From contig NZ_JAPWHB010000001.1 in assembly GCF_027214025.1 (NCBI RefSeq), positions 620,001-684,000 on the forward strand: DNA of 64,000 bases, in the 5' to 3' direction. The translations under genes were made by a program, and so were the position numbers. This stretch comes from Parahoeflea alexandrii. Lineage in GTDB: Bacteria > Pseudomonadota > Alphaproteobacteria > Rhizobiales > Rhizobiaceae. This document shows positions 34,029 through 43,905 of this stretch, piece after piece. The notes under the pieces are model-generated. The model had not been told where the DNA came from, did no database searches, and was given only the letters and a program-made list of their open reading frames with translations. The stretch's first letter is position 1, and every line of letters starts with the position of its first letter.

Positions 34029-34706
34029 TCAATCGTCGAAGCCGAGGAACCGGGTGACGTTCTCCACCGGGCGCCGGCGCGAGATAACGGAATTGGCGAC
34101 GAATTCCTCGTCGGGCCAGCCGAGCGCCACGCAGGTCAAGATCACCTGGTCTTCTGGAATGCCCGCCACTTCGCGCACCACCGGGCTCTGCATGATGCCC
34201 TGGCCGTTGATCACCGCGCCGAGCCCCCTGCTCCAGGCGGCGAGCACCAGACCGTAGGTCATCGCGCCGGTGTCGAAATGGGCGATGGTGTTGCCCAGGA
34301 GACTGCGGTCGAAGCAGACGACGACCGAGACCGGCGCATCGAACTGGCGGAAGCCGCGCATGACCCAATCCTGCCGGCGCTCTGCGTCATGGCGCTCGAT
34401 GCCCATGGCTTCAAACAGCTGCACGGCGATCTCGATCTGGCGTTTGCGGTGCTCGCCCTCATAGGCGGCATAGTCCTCGATCTCGCGGCTCGGCGTCACA
34501 CCGCCCAGCATGCGCTCTGTATTGCCCCTGCGCACCCGTTCGAGCGGTTCGCCGGTCAGGACGTGCAGATGCCAGGGCTGGGTGTTCATCGACGAAGGCG
34601 CGCGGTTGGCGAGCGCAATCACCTCTTCCAGCAAAGCCCGCGAAACCGGTCTGTCGAGAAAACCACGGATGGAACGCCGTTCCTGCATCGCCTGATCAAG
34701 GTTCAT
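34029..34706 (-). CDS. Nitroreductase family flavoprotein
   Basis: The 225-residue protein has the nitroreductase pattern: ERRSIRGFLDRPV at the start, ANRAPSSMNTQPWHLHV for FMN binding, and the C-terminal LGWPDEEF and NSVISRRRPVENV segments. Such enzymes reduce nitro-aromatics or quinones with NAD(P)H and FMN; the natural substrate is unknown. The start at 34706 has GAAGG upstream. The next 300 bases to the histidine kinase gene contain no gene I can support. Confidence 0.88.
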   Translation of the reverse strand: MNLDQAMQERRSIRGFLDRPVSRALLEEVIALANRAPSSMNTQPWHLHVLTGEPLERVRRGNTERMLGGVTPSREIEDYAAYEGEHRKRQIEIAVQLFEAMGIERHDAERRQDWVMRGFRQFDAPVSVVVCFDRSLLGNTIAHFDTGAMTYGLVLAAWSRGLGAVINGQGIMQSPVVREVAGIPEDQVILTCVALGWPDEEFVANSVISRRRPVENVTRFLGFDD

Positions 34707-35009
34707 GAAATTGCCTTCTTGCTGGAAAGGGATCGGACCGGACGGTCGCGCGAGGGTGCATCGGTAGCCGATACCGGGCTTGCATTCAAATGGCCGGGGG
34801 CCGGCACATGATCGAAGGCGCCCCTGTCGATGGTTCGCCCAGGCCACCGCGCCTCTTCCAGGCCCTCCCGCCGATGTCGTATTGTGTCGCGGGATCATCA
34901 AATATGACCGGCTTGCACGATCAATCAGCGGGACCTTAACCCATGTTAATTGACTCGCTTACGGTTGTGTTCGAGTCTCGAACGCTCTTGATCACAGGCG
35001 GAATCTGCG

Positions 35010-36665
35010 TTGCGAAGGTACACAATATCGACATGGCTGACAGTGGCGCTGTTCGGGATAATCGCTCCGTTCAGCCTGTTCCTGTGGTTTCTCGCAGCGC
35101 AGTTGCAGTCGAGCGAAGCCCTATCCGTCGAAAGGCAGACACTCAGGTCCGCGCAGAGCATTGCGCGTGCGGTCGAACCAGTCATCGACGGCATGACGAC
35201 CACGGTGAACCTGCTGGCATCGACGGAGGAACTGGCAAATGGCGATCTGAAAACCTTTCACCGCAGGAGCCAGTTTGCGCTGCGCGAAACGGGCCAGTTC
35301 GTCATTCTTGTCGACGAGGCCGGAAACCAGCTCCTGAATACACGCGTGGAGTATGGCGCGCCGCTCGGAACGATTTCCAACAGCGACGGTTTCAACAGCG
35401 CCCTGGAATCCCGTCGTCCGGTCGTCTCCAGCTTCTTCATGGGAAAGACCAGCGGGAAGTGGGTGTTCAACGTTCTCAAGCCGCTTGATGTTTCCGCGAC
35501 CTCCGATGCACGCGTACTGGTGACGACCATGAACGCCGACGATCTTGCCAGTGCGGTTGCGGAACTGCCGCTTCCCGAGGGGTGGACAGCTGCCATCATC
35601 GATGGCAACGGCAACACGCTCGTGCCCGAAAGCCCCTCATCCATAAAGATGACCGCGCCCGACTTCCTGCCCAACAGGATCGATGCCGAAGATTTATCCA
35701 GCTTGCCTTTCATCACGCATTTCGATGACCCCGAAGAGCAGATTCTGGCCTATGCGCCAATCAGAGGAACACCGTGGAACGCGGTGATCTCGGGCCCCTT
35801 CGCCTCCGCGCAGGCCTCGATCCTGAAGACATGGAAGATCCTGATCACGGGAACACTTGTGCTGCTCGGCGTGTGCATCATTGTCATCTACGCGGGGTCA
35901 AGACTTATCCAGAATGAGGTACGGGGAATTGCCCGCATGGCGGAGGGCGTCGGCGAGGGCCGCATTGTCGCTCCAATCCAGACCCGCATCCGCGAACTCG
36001 ACCAGATTGCACGGGCGCTGTCGAACGCATCCTACGACCGGAGCCAGAAGGAAGAGCAACTGACAATGGTGATGCGGGAGCTCGCTCACCGGACCAAGAA
36101 CCTGATTTCCATCGTGTTGGCGATGGTGCGCCAGAGCTCCAAGAAAGCAAAAACGCCTCAGGAGCTGGTTGCTACGACAGCCGACAGGATCACGGGGCTC
36201 GGCCGGTCAATCGACTTGCTGACAGCGAGTGAATGGAAGGCCATTACGCTGCGGGATCTGATCGAGAACCATTTGCATACCTTCGGTGCGATCGGCACGA
36301 CCATCGTGCTGGACGGGCCCGAATTCTATCTGGGATCGGATGCGGTTCAGAATCTCGGAATGGCGGTTCATGAGCTTGCCACCAACGCGTCCAAATACGG
36401 TGCTCTGAGTGTCGACACCGGCAAGGTTGAAATCAGCTGGAGGACGGAGCAATCCGAGACCGGGGAACGGCTGGAGTTGCGCTGGCAGGAAACCGGAGGA
36501 CCGCCGGTGACGCCGCCCGAGCAGACCAGTTTCGGCACACAGATCCTCGATCGTCATCTCAGTGCGGCGCTGAACGGCAAGACCGACATCAACTATCATG
36601 CGTCAGGGCTGGTCTGGACCCTCAACGCGCCAGTGACGACCTTGAACCGGGCAGTTCTCGCCTAA
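35010..36665 (+). CDS. Membrane sensor histidine kinase, HWE/HisKA_2 family
   Basis: The 551-residue protein has two membrane helices (about residues 9-30 and 277-297) flanking a periplasmic sensor domain of dCache type, a HAMP-like segment (RLIQNEVRGIARMAEGVGEGRI), the phosphoacceptor box RELAHRTKNLISIVLAMVRQS (His near 360) and an ATPase domain with MAVHELATNASKYGAL. Such kinases are common in Rhizobiales and often act in the general stress response. The start is TTG with GGCGGA upstream. No response regulator is adjacent. Confidence 0.9.
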   Translation: MRRYTISTWLTVALFGIIAPFSLFLWFLAAQLQSSEALSVERQTLRSAQSIARAVEPVIDGMTTTVNLLASTEELANGDLKTFHRRSQFALRETGQFVILVDEAGNQLLNTRVEYGAPLGTISNSDGFNSALESRRPVVSSFFMGKTSGKWVFNVLKPLDVSATSDARVLVTTMNADDLASAVAELPLPEGWTAAIIDGNGNTLVPESPSSIKMTAPDFLPNRIDAEDLSSLPFITHFDDPEEQILAYAPIRGTPWNAVISGPFASAQASILKTWKILITGTLVLLGVCIIVIYAGSRLIQNEVRGIARMAEGVGEGRIVAPIQTRIRELDQIARALSNASYDRSQKEEQLTMVMRELAHRTKNLISIVLAMVRQSSKKAKTPQELVATTADRITGLGRSIDLLTASEWKAITLRDLIENHLHTFGAIGTTIVLDGPEFYLGSDAVQNLGMAVHELATNASKYGALSVDTGKVEISWRTEQSETGERLELRWQETGGPPVTPPEQTSFGTQILDRHLSAALNGKTDINYHASGLVWTLNAPVTTLNRAVLA

Positions 36666-36935
36666 TCGTAAAATACCCGCCGGCGGCATGTTTTCGTTTC
36701 CCTGCCCACGGCACCGCTGAAACGCACTGGAGGAATGGCGTTCCCCTTTCGGTCATGAGCCGTGGGCATGTTCCTCGGCAAACATAGAGCCCCCTAAATA
36801 TGTATCTATATTAGAAACCGGTTTTTTAACCCTTGCTGCTAGAGTCCTGATCAGAAACGAACTCGTCAGAGATGGTCGAGGGCAATTGAAATTGTTCCGT
36901 TTCCGAGCCGATGCCAGAGAGTCCGGAGTCAAAGC

Positions 36936-38561
36936 ATGCATAAAAAAACCTCCTTCCATCGCGACACTTCCGGAAATTTCGGCCTGACATTTGGAATTCT
37001 CGCGGTGCCGGTGATGCTCGCAGGCGGGCTTGCGGTTGATTACGTCGGATTGAGCCTCGAGAAGAGCGGGTTGCAGAATGCGGCGGACGCCGCCGCCCTG
37101 GCCGTTGCCCGCGAGGGCAACATCACCCAGCAGCAGGCAGATGCAATTGCCAGGAGCATTGTCAGCGCCAATTACGGCCTTTCCGCTGCTCAGGTTTCCG
37201 TCGAGCTGAAGGATGGGGTTGCCGGCGTTCAGGCCAGCGTCGACCGGCCGCTGGTCTTTGGCGGCATATTGGGCAAGTCAAGCATGCCCGTGACCGTTTC
37301 TTCGGAGGCAACCTATGCCTTCACCAAATACGAGATCGCTCTTGTGCTCGACACAACCGGATCGATGGCCGGCGGCAAGCTGACCTCCATGCAGAATGCG
37401 GTGATCGGCCTGGTTGACGGGATGATGGACCTCGGCATGCAAAAGGACCAGATCAAGTTCGCGCTCGTGCCCTATGCCGGGTTCGTCAATGTCGGGCCCG
37501 AATATGGACCGGAGATAAACGGCGCCGGCAAGGTCATGAAGCCGGCGGCCGCATGGCTAGACCAGGACGCCAAGGCACCGATTCCGCAATCAGACCTGCC
37601 GTCGGAATTCAGCCGTTTCGCCATGTTCAGGCATCTCAAGGTCGATTGGCCGGGGTGCGTCGAAACCCGTGTCGCCAATGGCAAGGCGTTGCATGATGTT
37701 GACGATACCGTTCCGGATCCGGCGGACAAGAACTCATTGTTCACGCCCTTCTTCGCCGTGGATGAACCTGACACACCCTACAAATATCCCAACTCCTATC
37801 TCGCGGATGCGGGCAAGAGCATGGGCAAGAAGAACCCCTCGGAAGCCGACAAGGAAGATCAACTCGTCCGCTACGGCCGTACCGGCAAATATGTCAAACC
37901 CAAGGATACCGATGACGCCATCGCGCAAGTGATGAAATGGAAGAACCCGAAGACCGACTTTTCGCCCTCGAGCTTCTATTCCAACAAGAACGATCCGAAG
38001 GGGCCCGGCTTCGGGTGCGAAGTGGAACCGCTGGTGCCGCTGACCGACAACGCATCCGAAATCACCACGACCGTGAAAAAGCTGAAAGCCAACGGTTCGA
38101 CCAACATGCTTGAAGGCGTGATGTGGGGATGGCGGGTGCTGTCGAGCCGCGAACCGTTCAGCGGAGGCGCCAGCGAAAGCGACAACTCGGTCGAAAAGAT
38201 CATGATCTTCCTGACCGACGGGCAGAACTCGTTCGGCAATCTGAACAATGATCTCGGGTCCGGCTACACCAGCATGGGTTATCTCGTCGACGGGCGGCTG
38301 GACAATCTGACCGCCGCCTCGACCGGCCAGACCAACGACGCGCTGGACAAGAAGACGCTGGCGGCCTGCACGAACGCGAAGGACGACGGCATCGAGATCT
38401 TCACGATCAGGCTGGAGGAGCCCGACATCGGCACCGGGACATTGCTCTCGGAGTGCGCGTCGAGCAAGAGCCACTATTTCGACGCTCCCTCGCGCAGCCA
38501 GCTGGCGCCGATCTTTGACGCCATCAAGAAGGGCGTGGTCAAGCTCAGGCTCACCTCCTGA
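36936..38561 (+). CDS. TadG-like protein with vWA domain
   Basis: The 541-residue protein starts with the Tad_N segment (GNFGLTFGILAVPVMLAGGLAVDYV), a single membrane anchor found in TadE/F/G pseudopilins, and continues with a von Willebrand A domain: the MIDAS motif DTTGSMAGG near residue 139 and FLTDGQNS near 427. It should be exposed at the periplasm or surface and act with Tad/Flp pili or adhesion, but no other tad genes are in this window. CCGGAG precedes the ATG. The 270 bases upstream hold only its promoter region. Confidence 0.85.
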   Translation: MHKKTSFHRDTSGNFGLTFGILAVPVMLAGGLAVDYVGLSLEKSGLQNAADAAALAVAREGNITQQQADAIARSIVSANYGLSAAQVSVELKDGVAGVQASVDRPLVFGGILGKSSMPVTVSSEATYAFTKYEIALVLDTTGSMAGGKLTSMQNAVIGLVDGMMDLGMQKDQIKFALVPYAGFVNVGPEYGPEINGAGKVMKPAAAWLDQDAKAPIPQSDLPSEFSRFAMFRHLKVDWPGCVETRVANGKALHDVDDTVPDPADKNSLFTPFFAVDEPDTPYKYPNSYLADAGKSMGKKNPSEADKEDQLVRYGRTGKYVKPKDTDDAIAQVMKWKNPKTDFSPSSFYSNKNDPKGPGFGCEVEPLVPLTDNASEITTTVKKLKANGSTNMLEGVMWGWRVLSSREPFSGGASESDNSVEKIMIFLTDGQNSFGNLNNDLGSGYTSMGYLVDGRLDNLTAASTGQTNDALDKKTLAACTNAKDDGIEIFTIRLEEPDIGTGTLLSECASSKSHYFDAPSRSQLAPIFDAIKKGVVKLRLTS

Positions 38562-38595
38562 GACCAACTGTCGAGTTGACTCCTTTCGAGCTGCA

Positions 38596-38631
38596 AAAGG
38601 GCCGGGATCGGGTGGCTGGTCCCGGCCCTTT
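38596..38631 (+). terminator. Rho-independent terminator of the TadG-like gene
   Basis: AAAGGGCCGGGA (38596-38607) and TCCCGGCCCTTT (38620-38631) form a perfect 12-pair stem with a 12-base loop, 35 bases after the stop codon. Confidence 0.75.
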
Positions 38632-38744
38632 CGTGACGAAAGCATGCCCCGGCACATGACGGGAGCGAGAGAACAGGAAAACCGGGCGGGCGCGCCGCGT
38701 GCGGTGGCGTCAACCCTGCGCCCACCCGGATAAACCGCAGGTCG

Positions 38745-39011
38745 TTAGGCTTCCCCGGCGGTTTTAGAGTTCAGAACGAAGACGTTGTCGCTTCGCTCCG
38801 AGAACGCGAGTTTCATTTTCAGCCGCAACAGCGCCTCAAGGCTCGAATCCGACACACGGGAGGGTTCCTCTCCCTCCCAGTCGAGTGCGGTCTGCAATAC
38901 GGCCATGTTGATCAGGCGGCTCAGATCGCCGAGCTTCAGTCGATCCGCCTCGTCCCGGCAGGTCACGAGCGTGCGGATGATCCAGGCATAGGAACCGGTG
39001 TCGGATGTCAT
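38745..39011 (-). CDS. Small conserved protein following the GNAT gene
   Basis: The 88-residue soluble protein is mainly helical (SYAWIIRTLVTCRDEADRLKLGDLSRLINMAVLQTALDW). The start at 39011 is preceded by AGGGGGAA, and the GNAT gene ends 13 bases before it, so both form an operon. It has no recognised domain. A role linked to the acetyltransferase is possible. Confidence 0.6.
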   Translation of the reverse strand: MTSDTGSYAWIIRTLVTCRDEADRLKLGDLSRLINMAVLQTALDWEGEEPSRVSDSSLEALLRLKMKLAFSERSDNVFVLNSKTAGEA

Positions 39012-39024
39012 GACCGTTCCCCCT

Positions 39025-40245
39025 TCAAGCCTGCCAGCCAAGGGCGTCAGGCTGCCGCAGCGCCGATGCCTCGAGCGGTCCCGGTGCATGCCAGGCGCCT
39101 TCGGGCCGGATCAGCCGATAGGGGGCATCCTTGAGCGACAGTGCGGTCGGCGACGGCTCGATGTCGTCCACCATCTCGACGAAGACATGATCGGAGAAGG
39201 CGAACGGGGCGCCGTTCTCCTTGAGCTTGAAACCGAAGTGCTGCCAGAAACCGAGGTAATCCTGCCGTGCATGGCCGTAGATGCGCCGGAAGCCCTTTTC
39301 CCGGCAGAGCGCAACGCTGGCCCGCACCAGTTGAAATGCGGTCCGGGAGGTGCGGAACTCCCTGCGCACGGCAAGGCGCTCCAGCTTGGCAAAGTCGCCG
39401 AAGAACCGCAGCCGCATGCAACCGGCCGGCTCGTTGTCGACCAAGGCCAGAAGATGGGTGGCGGCAAGATCGTTGCCGTCGAACTCTTCATCATAGGGAC
39501 AGGCCTGCTCGCCGATATAGACCGCGGAGCGGACGGCGGCGACGCGCATCATGTCTTCGAAACCGTTGACCACCCGGATCCCGGTCGGACGCAGGACGGG
39601 GTCGTAGGTGGCATAACTCGGCTGGCGCGACGCCAGCGTCTCGGGCCTGCGCGGGATCATGTAGAAATCCTCGCGGAGCTGGCCTTCGTGCCAAACCCCC
39701 TGCTCAAATCCGCGCCTAACCATGGCGCGGTGACCACGCAGGGTGAACGAGGTGGAGATGATGTCGGCCTGGGCGTAGTGGGGAGAATCAAACCGGTCCA
39801 TCACCCGGTTGATGCCGGCGGCGAGAATACCCGGCGTGAAGCTTGCCCAGACATAGATCGCGGCGGGGCGTTCATGCTGGCTGACCAGGTACTCGTTCTG
39901 CGGATCGAGCAGGTTGAGGGATCCGTCCAGCAGCGCCGAGCGGCCTGCTTCGTTGAGCAGCAGGGCGGACATGAAGCCTTCCGGACGGGCCCTGCCTCGG
40001 CGGGTGAACAACCAGACCGCGTCGGCGTTCTTCTCAGCGACGCGAATGACCGTCTCCGGTTCGGCCAGGCGGCCGATGATCTTGCCGGCGGCTTCAAGCA
40101 GGCGCGGCACCTCGGCCTGTTCCAGCCGGTTGGTGACGCTGACCATAGCAGCGGCGCGATGCATGCGCTCGGCTTCCAGAGCCGTCTCGTCGGCCAATGC
40201 ACTTGCATTTACTGATGAAAGACTATTTTGTGGTGTGGCTGACAT
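39025..40245 (-). CDS. GNAT-family acetyltransferase with large N-terminal domain
   Basis: The 406-residue protein has a C-terminal GNAT domain (about residues 240-350): LLALVDNEPAGCMRLRFFGDFAKLERLAVRREFR followed by FQLVRASVALCREKGF and YLGFWQHFGFKL. The N-terminal 170 residues are a separate domain not recognised here. Substrate unknown. The start at 40245 has AAGGGA upstream. It is divergent from the LysR gene at 40331 with 85 bases between, so LysR is a likely regulator. Confidence 0.8.
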   Translation of the reverse strand: MSATPQNSLSSVNASALADETALEAERMHRAAAMVSVTNRLEQAEVPRLLEAAGKIIGRLAEPETVIRVAEKNADAVWLFTRRGRARPEGFMSALLLNEAGRSALLDGSLNLLDPQNEYLVSQHERPAAIYVWASFTPGILAAGINRVMDRFDSPHYAQADIISTSFTLRGHRAMVRRGFEQGVWHEGQLREDFYMIPRRPETLASRQPSYATYDPVLRPTGIRVVNGFEDMMRVAAVRSAVYIGEQACPYDEEFDGNDLAATHLLALVDNEPAGCMRLRFFGDFAKLERLAVRREFRTSRTAFQLVRASVALCREKGFRRIYGHARQDYLGFWQHFGFKLKENGAPFAFSDHVFVEMVDDIEPSPTALSLKDAPYRLIRPEGAWHAPGPLEASALRQPDALGWQA

Positions 40246-40330
40246 GGCGGGCAATCCCTTTTTATCCGGATAACCTAGCCGCGGCGGTCCGATTTGACTT
40301 TGGCAAAGAATGTAACAGAGAGTTCCCCCC

Positions 40331-41329
40331 ATGGAACACCAATGGCGCAACGCCGATTGGAACAGCATCAGGGTCTTCCTGGCCGTGGCGAGACTGTGCA
40401 GTTTCCGCAAGGCATCGGACGAACTCGGCATGTCCGTCAACACGTCACGGCGCACCATTTCCCGTCTCGAGGACCAGCTTGGCTATCTGCTCTTGTTTCG
40501 CGAAGCCGAGGGTGTGCGGCTGACCGATGAAGGGCGCAGGGTGGTGCTTGCGGCGCGCGATGTCGAAAGCTCGGTGTCCGACATGTGGCGCGTGGCGGCG
40601 ATGGCCGAACGCGAAGCAAGTGGACCAATCCGGCTCGCCATCACCGAGGGCCTGGGCAGTTTCTGGCTCACGCCACGCATTGTCGATTACATGAACGACA
40701 CCGGCGCGCAGAACCGGATCGAACTGCAATGCGCCATGCGTTCGGTCGATGTCCTGCGCATGGAAGCCGACATATCCGTACAACTGGAGATGCCCAACCG
40801 GCCTGAACTGAAGGTCAAGCGGCTTGGCTACCTGCATCTGACCCCGTTTGCCAGCACCGCTTATCTCGAGAAGTTCGGGCGGCCGAAAAGTGTCGCCGAC
40901 ATGGTCAACCACCGGGTGGTCGAACAGCAGACGGACCAGCTGCGCGGCTATGAACTGGACAAGGTCTTCGGACCCAAGATCGCCGAGCGCATGGTGCGGA
41001 TGAAGACCAATTTCTCGTCGGCGCATTACTGGGCCGTCGCCAAGGGCGCTGGCATCGGGCTGATGCCGAATTACGCCAGAGCCATCGGCGGCGATGTGGA
41101 ACATGTCGATCTCGGCTTCGATTTCCGCGTCGAGATCTGGCTTGCGATGCATCCCGAAGTGGCCAAGAGTGCGCGGCACAGGGGATTCATCGATTTTCTG
41201 AGCGAGAGTTTCGACGACCGGAAATTCCCATGGTTCGGGGCCGAGACGATGAACCCCGCGGATATCGAGAAGCAGTTCTCGCGCGAGGATCTCAAGTCCT
41301 ATTTCGAGGGGTTCACAGCCCGCTCATGA
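40331..41329 (+). CDS. LysR-family transcriptional regulator
   Basis: The 332-residue protein has the LysR N-terminal winged helix (WNSIRVFLAVARLCSFRKASDELGMSVNTSRRTISRLE) and an effector-binding domain. Its divergent position suggests it controls the GNAT gene and itself from the shared 85-base region. Its stop overlaps the next small gene (ATGA). Confidence 0.92.
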   Translation: MEHQWRNADWNSIRVFLAVARLCSFRKASDELGMSVNTSRRTISRLEDQLGYLLLFREAEGVRLTDEGRRVVLAARDVESSVSDMWRVAAMAEREASGPIRLAITEGLGSFWLTPRIVDYMNDTGAQNRIELQCAMRSVDVLRMEADISVQLEMPNRPELKVKRLGYLHLTPFASTAYLEKFGRPKSVADMVNHRVVEQQTDQLRGYELDKVFGPKIAERMVRMKTNFSSAHYWAVAKGAGIGLMPNYARAIGGDVEHVDLGFDFRVEIWLAMHPEVAKSARHRGFIDFLSESFDDRKFPWFGAETMNPADIEKQFSREDLKSYFEGFTARS

Positions 41330-41529
41330 CACTGCGCCGCCTCTCCCGACCTGCCCCGGAAATCGTGACCTTGGCGACGCAGGACGAACACGACCGTATC
41401 GCCATGGTCATCATGCAACTGGAAATGGCTCTGGCCCTGGCCAGGACAAAAGAGCTTGGGCAACTCGAAGCGCATCTTGAGGCAGCGATCGCCGAAGCGC
41501 GCAGCCTGCATGACAGATTGCTGAACTAG
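41326..41529 (+). CDS. 67-residue helical protein
   Basis: The product is a short helical protein (RIAMVIMQLEMALALARTKELGQLEAHLEAAIAEARSL). Its ATG overlaps the LysR stop codon, so it is translated with the regulator. Function unknown. Confidence 0.55.
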   Translation: MTLRRLSRPAPEIVTLATQDEHDRIAMVIMQLEMALALARTKELGQLEAHLEAAIAEARSLHDRLLN

Positions 41530-41602
41530 GGTCCGGCTTGCCCTCATGAAAACTGCCTCAGCCTGAATGGACATGCTCCGGCGAACCCCGCCGTTGCCGA
41601 CC

Positions 41603-42142
41603 TCAGCGCACCTGGTCGAGCAGACGCTTGCATTCCAGCAGATCGTAGAGGGCTTCCTGCAGCAGCGCGCGGTCATCACGTTTGAGCCCGCCTGCCCCGT
41701 TCTCCGGCGCCTCGGCCTCCGGCTTTCCGGCGTCGCCGCCCAGCCCGAAAAACCGGCGGGTGGAAGGCAGTCTCGGCTTGCCGACCAGCTGATCCTCTTC
41801 GGCCGCAGGCGCCCGGGCTGCGGGCTGCTCTTCCATCATGGCGGCCGAGAGCGCTTCCACCGCAGCCATGTCGCCGCTGCCTATGGCAATGACGAACTTG
41901 TTGCCGTTCTGCTTGAGCAGCTTCTGGACGCCCTTGATCGTGTAGCCCTGATCATAGAGAAGGATGCGGATCCCCTTGAGCAGCTCGATGTCGTCGGGAC
42001 GGTAGTAGCGCCGGCCACCGCCGCGCTTCATCGGCTTGATCTGGGTGAACCTGGTTTCCCAGAACCGCAACACGTGCTGCGGAAGATCCAGATCTTCCGC
42101 CACTTCGGATATCGTCCGGAACGCGTCAGGGCTCTTGTCCAT
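41603..42142 (-). CDS. MerR-family regulator downstream of ihfA
   Basis: The 179-residue protein has a MerR helix-turn-helix ([25 protein letters not shown], then the [20 protein letters not shown] wing). The remainder is alanine- and proline-rich, ending in a helix. In Rhizobiales this gene regularly follows ihfA, as here. Its ligand and targets are not known. The 280 bases between it and ihfA hold no gene. Confidence 0.88.
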   Translation of the reverse strand: MDKSPDAFRTISEVAEDLDLPQHVLRFWETRFTQIKPMKRGGGRRYYRPDDIELLKGIRILLYDQGYTIKGVQKLLKQNGNKFVIAIGSGDMAAVEALSAAMMEEQPAARAPAAEEDQLVGKPRLPSTRRFFGLGGDAGKPEAEAPENGAGGLKRDDRALLQEALYDLLECKRLLDQVR

Positions 42143-42423
42143 TGGGCCACTCCGATCTCAAATAACGCCGGGCGCCCACGCAAACGGACAACCGACGCCG
42201 GAAATGCTGCAGTCTGATGCGCCCCACCCGCTTTGCCGACGGAACCGTCCGGGCGCTGTGTGGGAGCGTTGCATCCATGCCATCACGAATCGCGGTCAGG
42301 CAACGTCAAGCGAACATCATTTCAAAGCTTTGCGGCAAGAATATCAAGTGCTGCTGTAGCCTCAGCCGGCTTCCGCACAGGTTTGCGCTTGGTTCGGCGC
42401 TCACCGCCGAGGCTGAAAACCGC

Positions 42424-42753
42424 TCAGGGTCTGGCCTTGGCCTTGCCCTTGCGTGCGAGATGGCCCTTGAGAACACGGTTCTTGAGCACGTTGGATGCCT
42501 TGAAGGTCATCACGCGGCGCGGGCTGATCGGAACTTCCTCGCCTGTCTTGGGATTGCGGCCGATCCGTTCCTTCTTGTCGCGTACCTGGAATGTAGCGAA
42601 CGAAGACAGCTTGACGCTGTCGCCCCGGACAATCGCGCCGCACACTTCATCTATGACCATCTCAACGAGTTCCGCTGATTCAGTTCGAGAAAGCCCGACT
42701 TTACGGAAAACCGCTTCCGCGAGATCAGCTCTGGTAATCGTTTTACCACTCAT
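42424..42753 (-). CDS. ihfA: Integration host factor alpha subunit
   Basis: The 109-residue protein is typical Ihf[61 protein letters not shown]. It forms a heterodimer with IhfB and bends DNA in recombination, replication and transcription. An ATG three codons earlier (42762) is an alternative start. It follows fabH on the same strand. Confidence 0.95.
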   Translation of the reverse strand: MSGKTITRADLAEAVFRKVGLSRTESAELVEMVIDEVCGAIVRGDSVKLSSFATFQVRDKKERIGRNPKTGEEVPISPRRVMTFKASNVLKNRVLKGHLARKGKAKARP

Positions 42754-42924
42754 TTTTTCCAACCAAACTGGTCAGCTTCCCCGCCGCCCATAGATGCAGT
42801 TCGGTAACATTATGGATCATGTTCCTCAAGGTCAAGCAACTCCCGCAAATGGCTTCGATTTCCCTCGCGGGCAGCAAGACAGCGGTGCAGAGATGGTTAA
42901 TTGTTTGTTGCGCGGGCGATGCGA

Positions 42925-43896
42925 CTACCAGCGCAAAAGCACCGAACCCCAGGTGAATCCGCCACCCATGGCCTCGAGCAGAACCAGATCACCTTTCTTG
43001 ATTCTGCCATCGGACGCGGCTTCGGCAAGAGCCAGCGGAATCGAGGCCGCGGAGGTATTGCCATGGTGATCAACCGTGACAACGACCTTGGAATCATCGA
43101 TCCCGAGCTTGCGGGCAGATGCGTCGATGATGCGGCGGTTAGCCTGGTGGGGCACGAACCAGTCAATATCCTCGGAGCCAATGCCGGTGGCGGCATAGGC
43201 CGCCTCGATCACATCGGTGATCATGCCGACCGCATGCTTGAACACTTCCCGGCCCTGCATGCGCAGATGCCCGACCGTGCCGGTGGTCGACGGGCCGCCA
43301 TCGACATAGAGCTTGTCGCGATGCGCGCCGTCAGAGCGTAAATGCGCGGTCAGAACGCCGCGATCAGCTGTCGTCCCCTCGCCTTCGGCGGCTTCCAGGA
43401 CGATGGCGCCGGCGCCGTCGCCAAACAGAACGCAGGTGGTCCGGTCGTTCCAGTCGAGAATCCGGGAAAAAGTCTCCGCGCCGATGACCAGGACGCGCTT
43501 GGCAACACCGGACTTGATGTAGCTGTCGGCCGTCGTCACGGCGAAGATGAAGCCCGAACAGACCGCCTGGACATCAAACGCCGCACCATGGTGCATTCCC
43601 AGCCGGTTCTGGATGTTGACCGCAGTGGCGGGAAAGGTGTTGTCCGGCGTGGACGTCGCGCAAATGATGAGATCGATGTCGGCCGGCGTCATATTGGCGC
43701 GTTCAAGCGCCTGACGGGCCGCCATCTCGCCAAGGGATGCCGTTGTTTCGCCCTCGCCGGCAATATGGCGCTGGCGAATGCCGGTCCGCTGGACGATCCA
43801 TTCATCGCTGGTTTCAACAACGCCCTCAAGATCGCTGTTTTTCATGATGCGATCTGGGAGGTGGGCCCCGAAACCACGGACAACGGAACGGATCAT
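42925..43896 (-). CDS. fabH: 3-oxoacyl-ACP synthase III
   Basis: The 323-residue enzyme starts fatty-acid synthesis by condensing acetyl-CoA with malonyl-ACP. The catalytic cysteine ([12 protein letters not shown]), histidine (VPHQANRRI) and asparagine (HHGNTSAAS) are all present. It follows plsX with nine bases between. Confidence 0.96.
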   Translation of the reverse strand: MIRSVVRGFGAHLPDRIMKNSDLEGVVETSDEWIVQRTGIRQRHIAGEGETTASLGEMAARQALERANMTPADIDLIICATSTPDNTFPATAVNIQNRLGMHHGAAFDVQAVCSGFIFAVTTADSYIKSGVAKRVLVIGAETFSRILDWNDRTTCVLFGDGAGAIVLEAAEGEGTTADRGVLTAHLRSDGAHRDKLYVDGGPSTTGTVGHLRMQGREVFKHAVGMITDVIEAAYAATGIGSEDIDWFVPHQANRRIIDASARKLGIDDSKVVVTVDHHGNTSAASIPLALAEAASDGRIKKGDLVLLEAMGGGFTWGSVLLRW

Positions 43897-43905
43897 GCTG
43901 GCATC

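Noticed and set aside
36666-36935. Small gene or RNA between the histidine kinase and TadG-like genes
   Set aside because: No ribosome binding site with an open frame and no terminator other than a weak hairpin was seen; it is best read as a promoter region.
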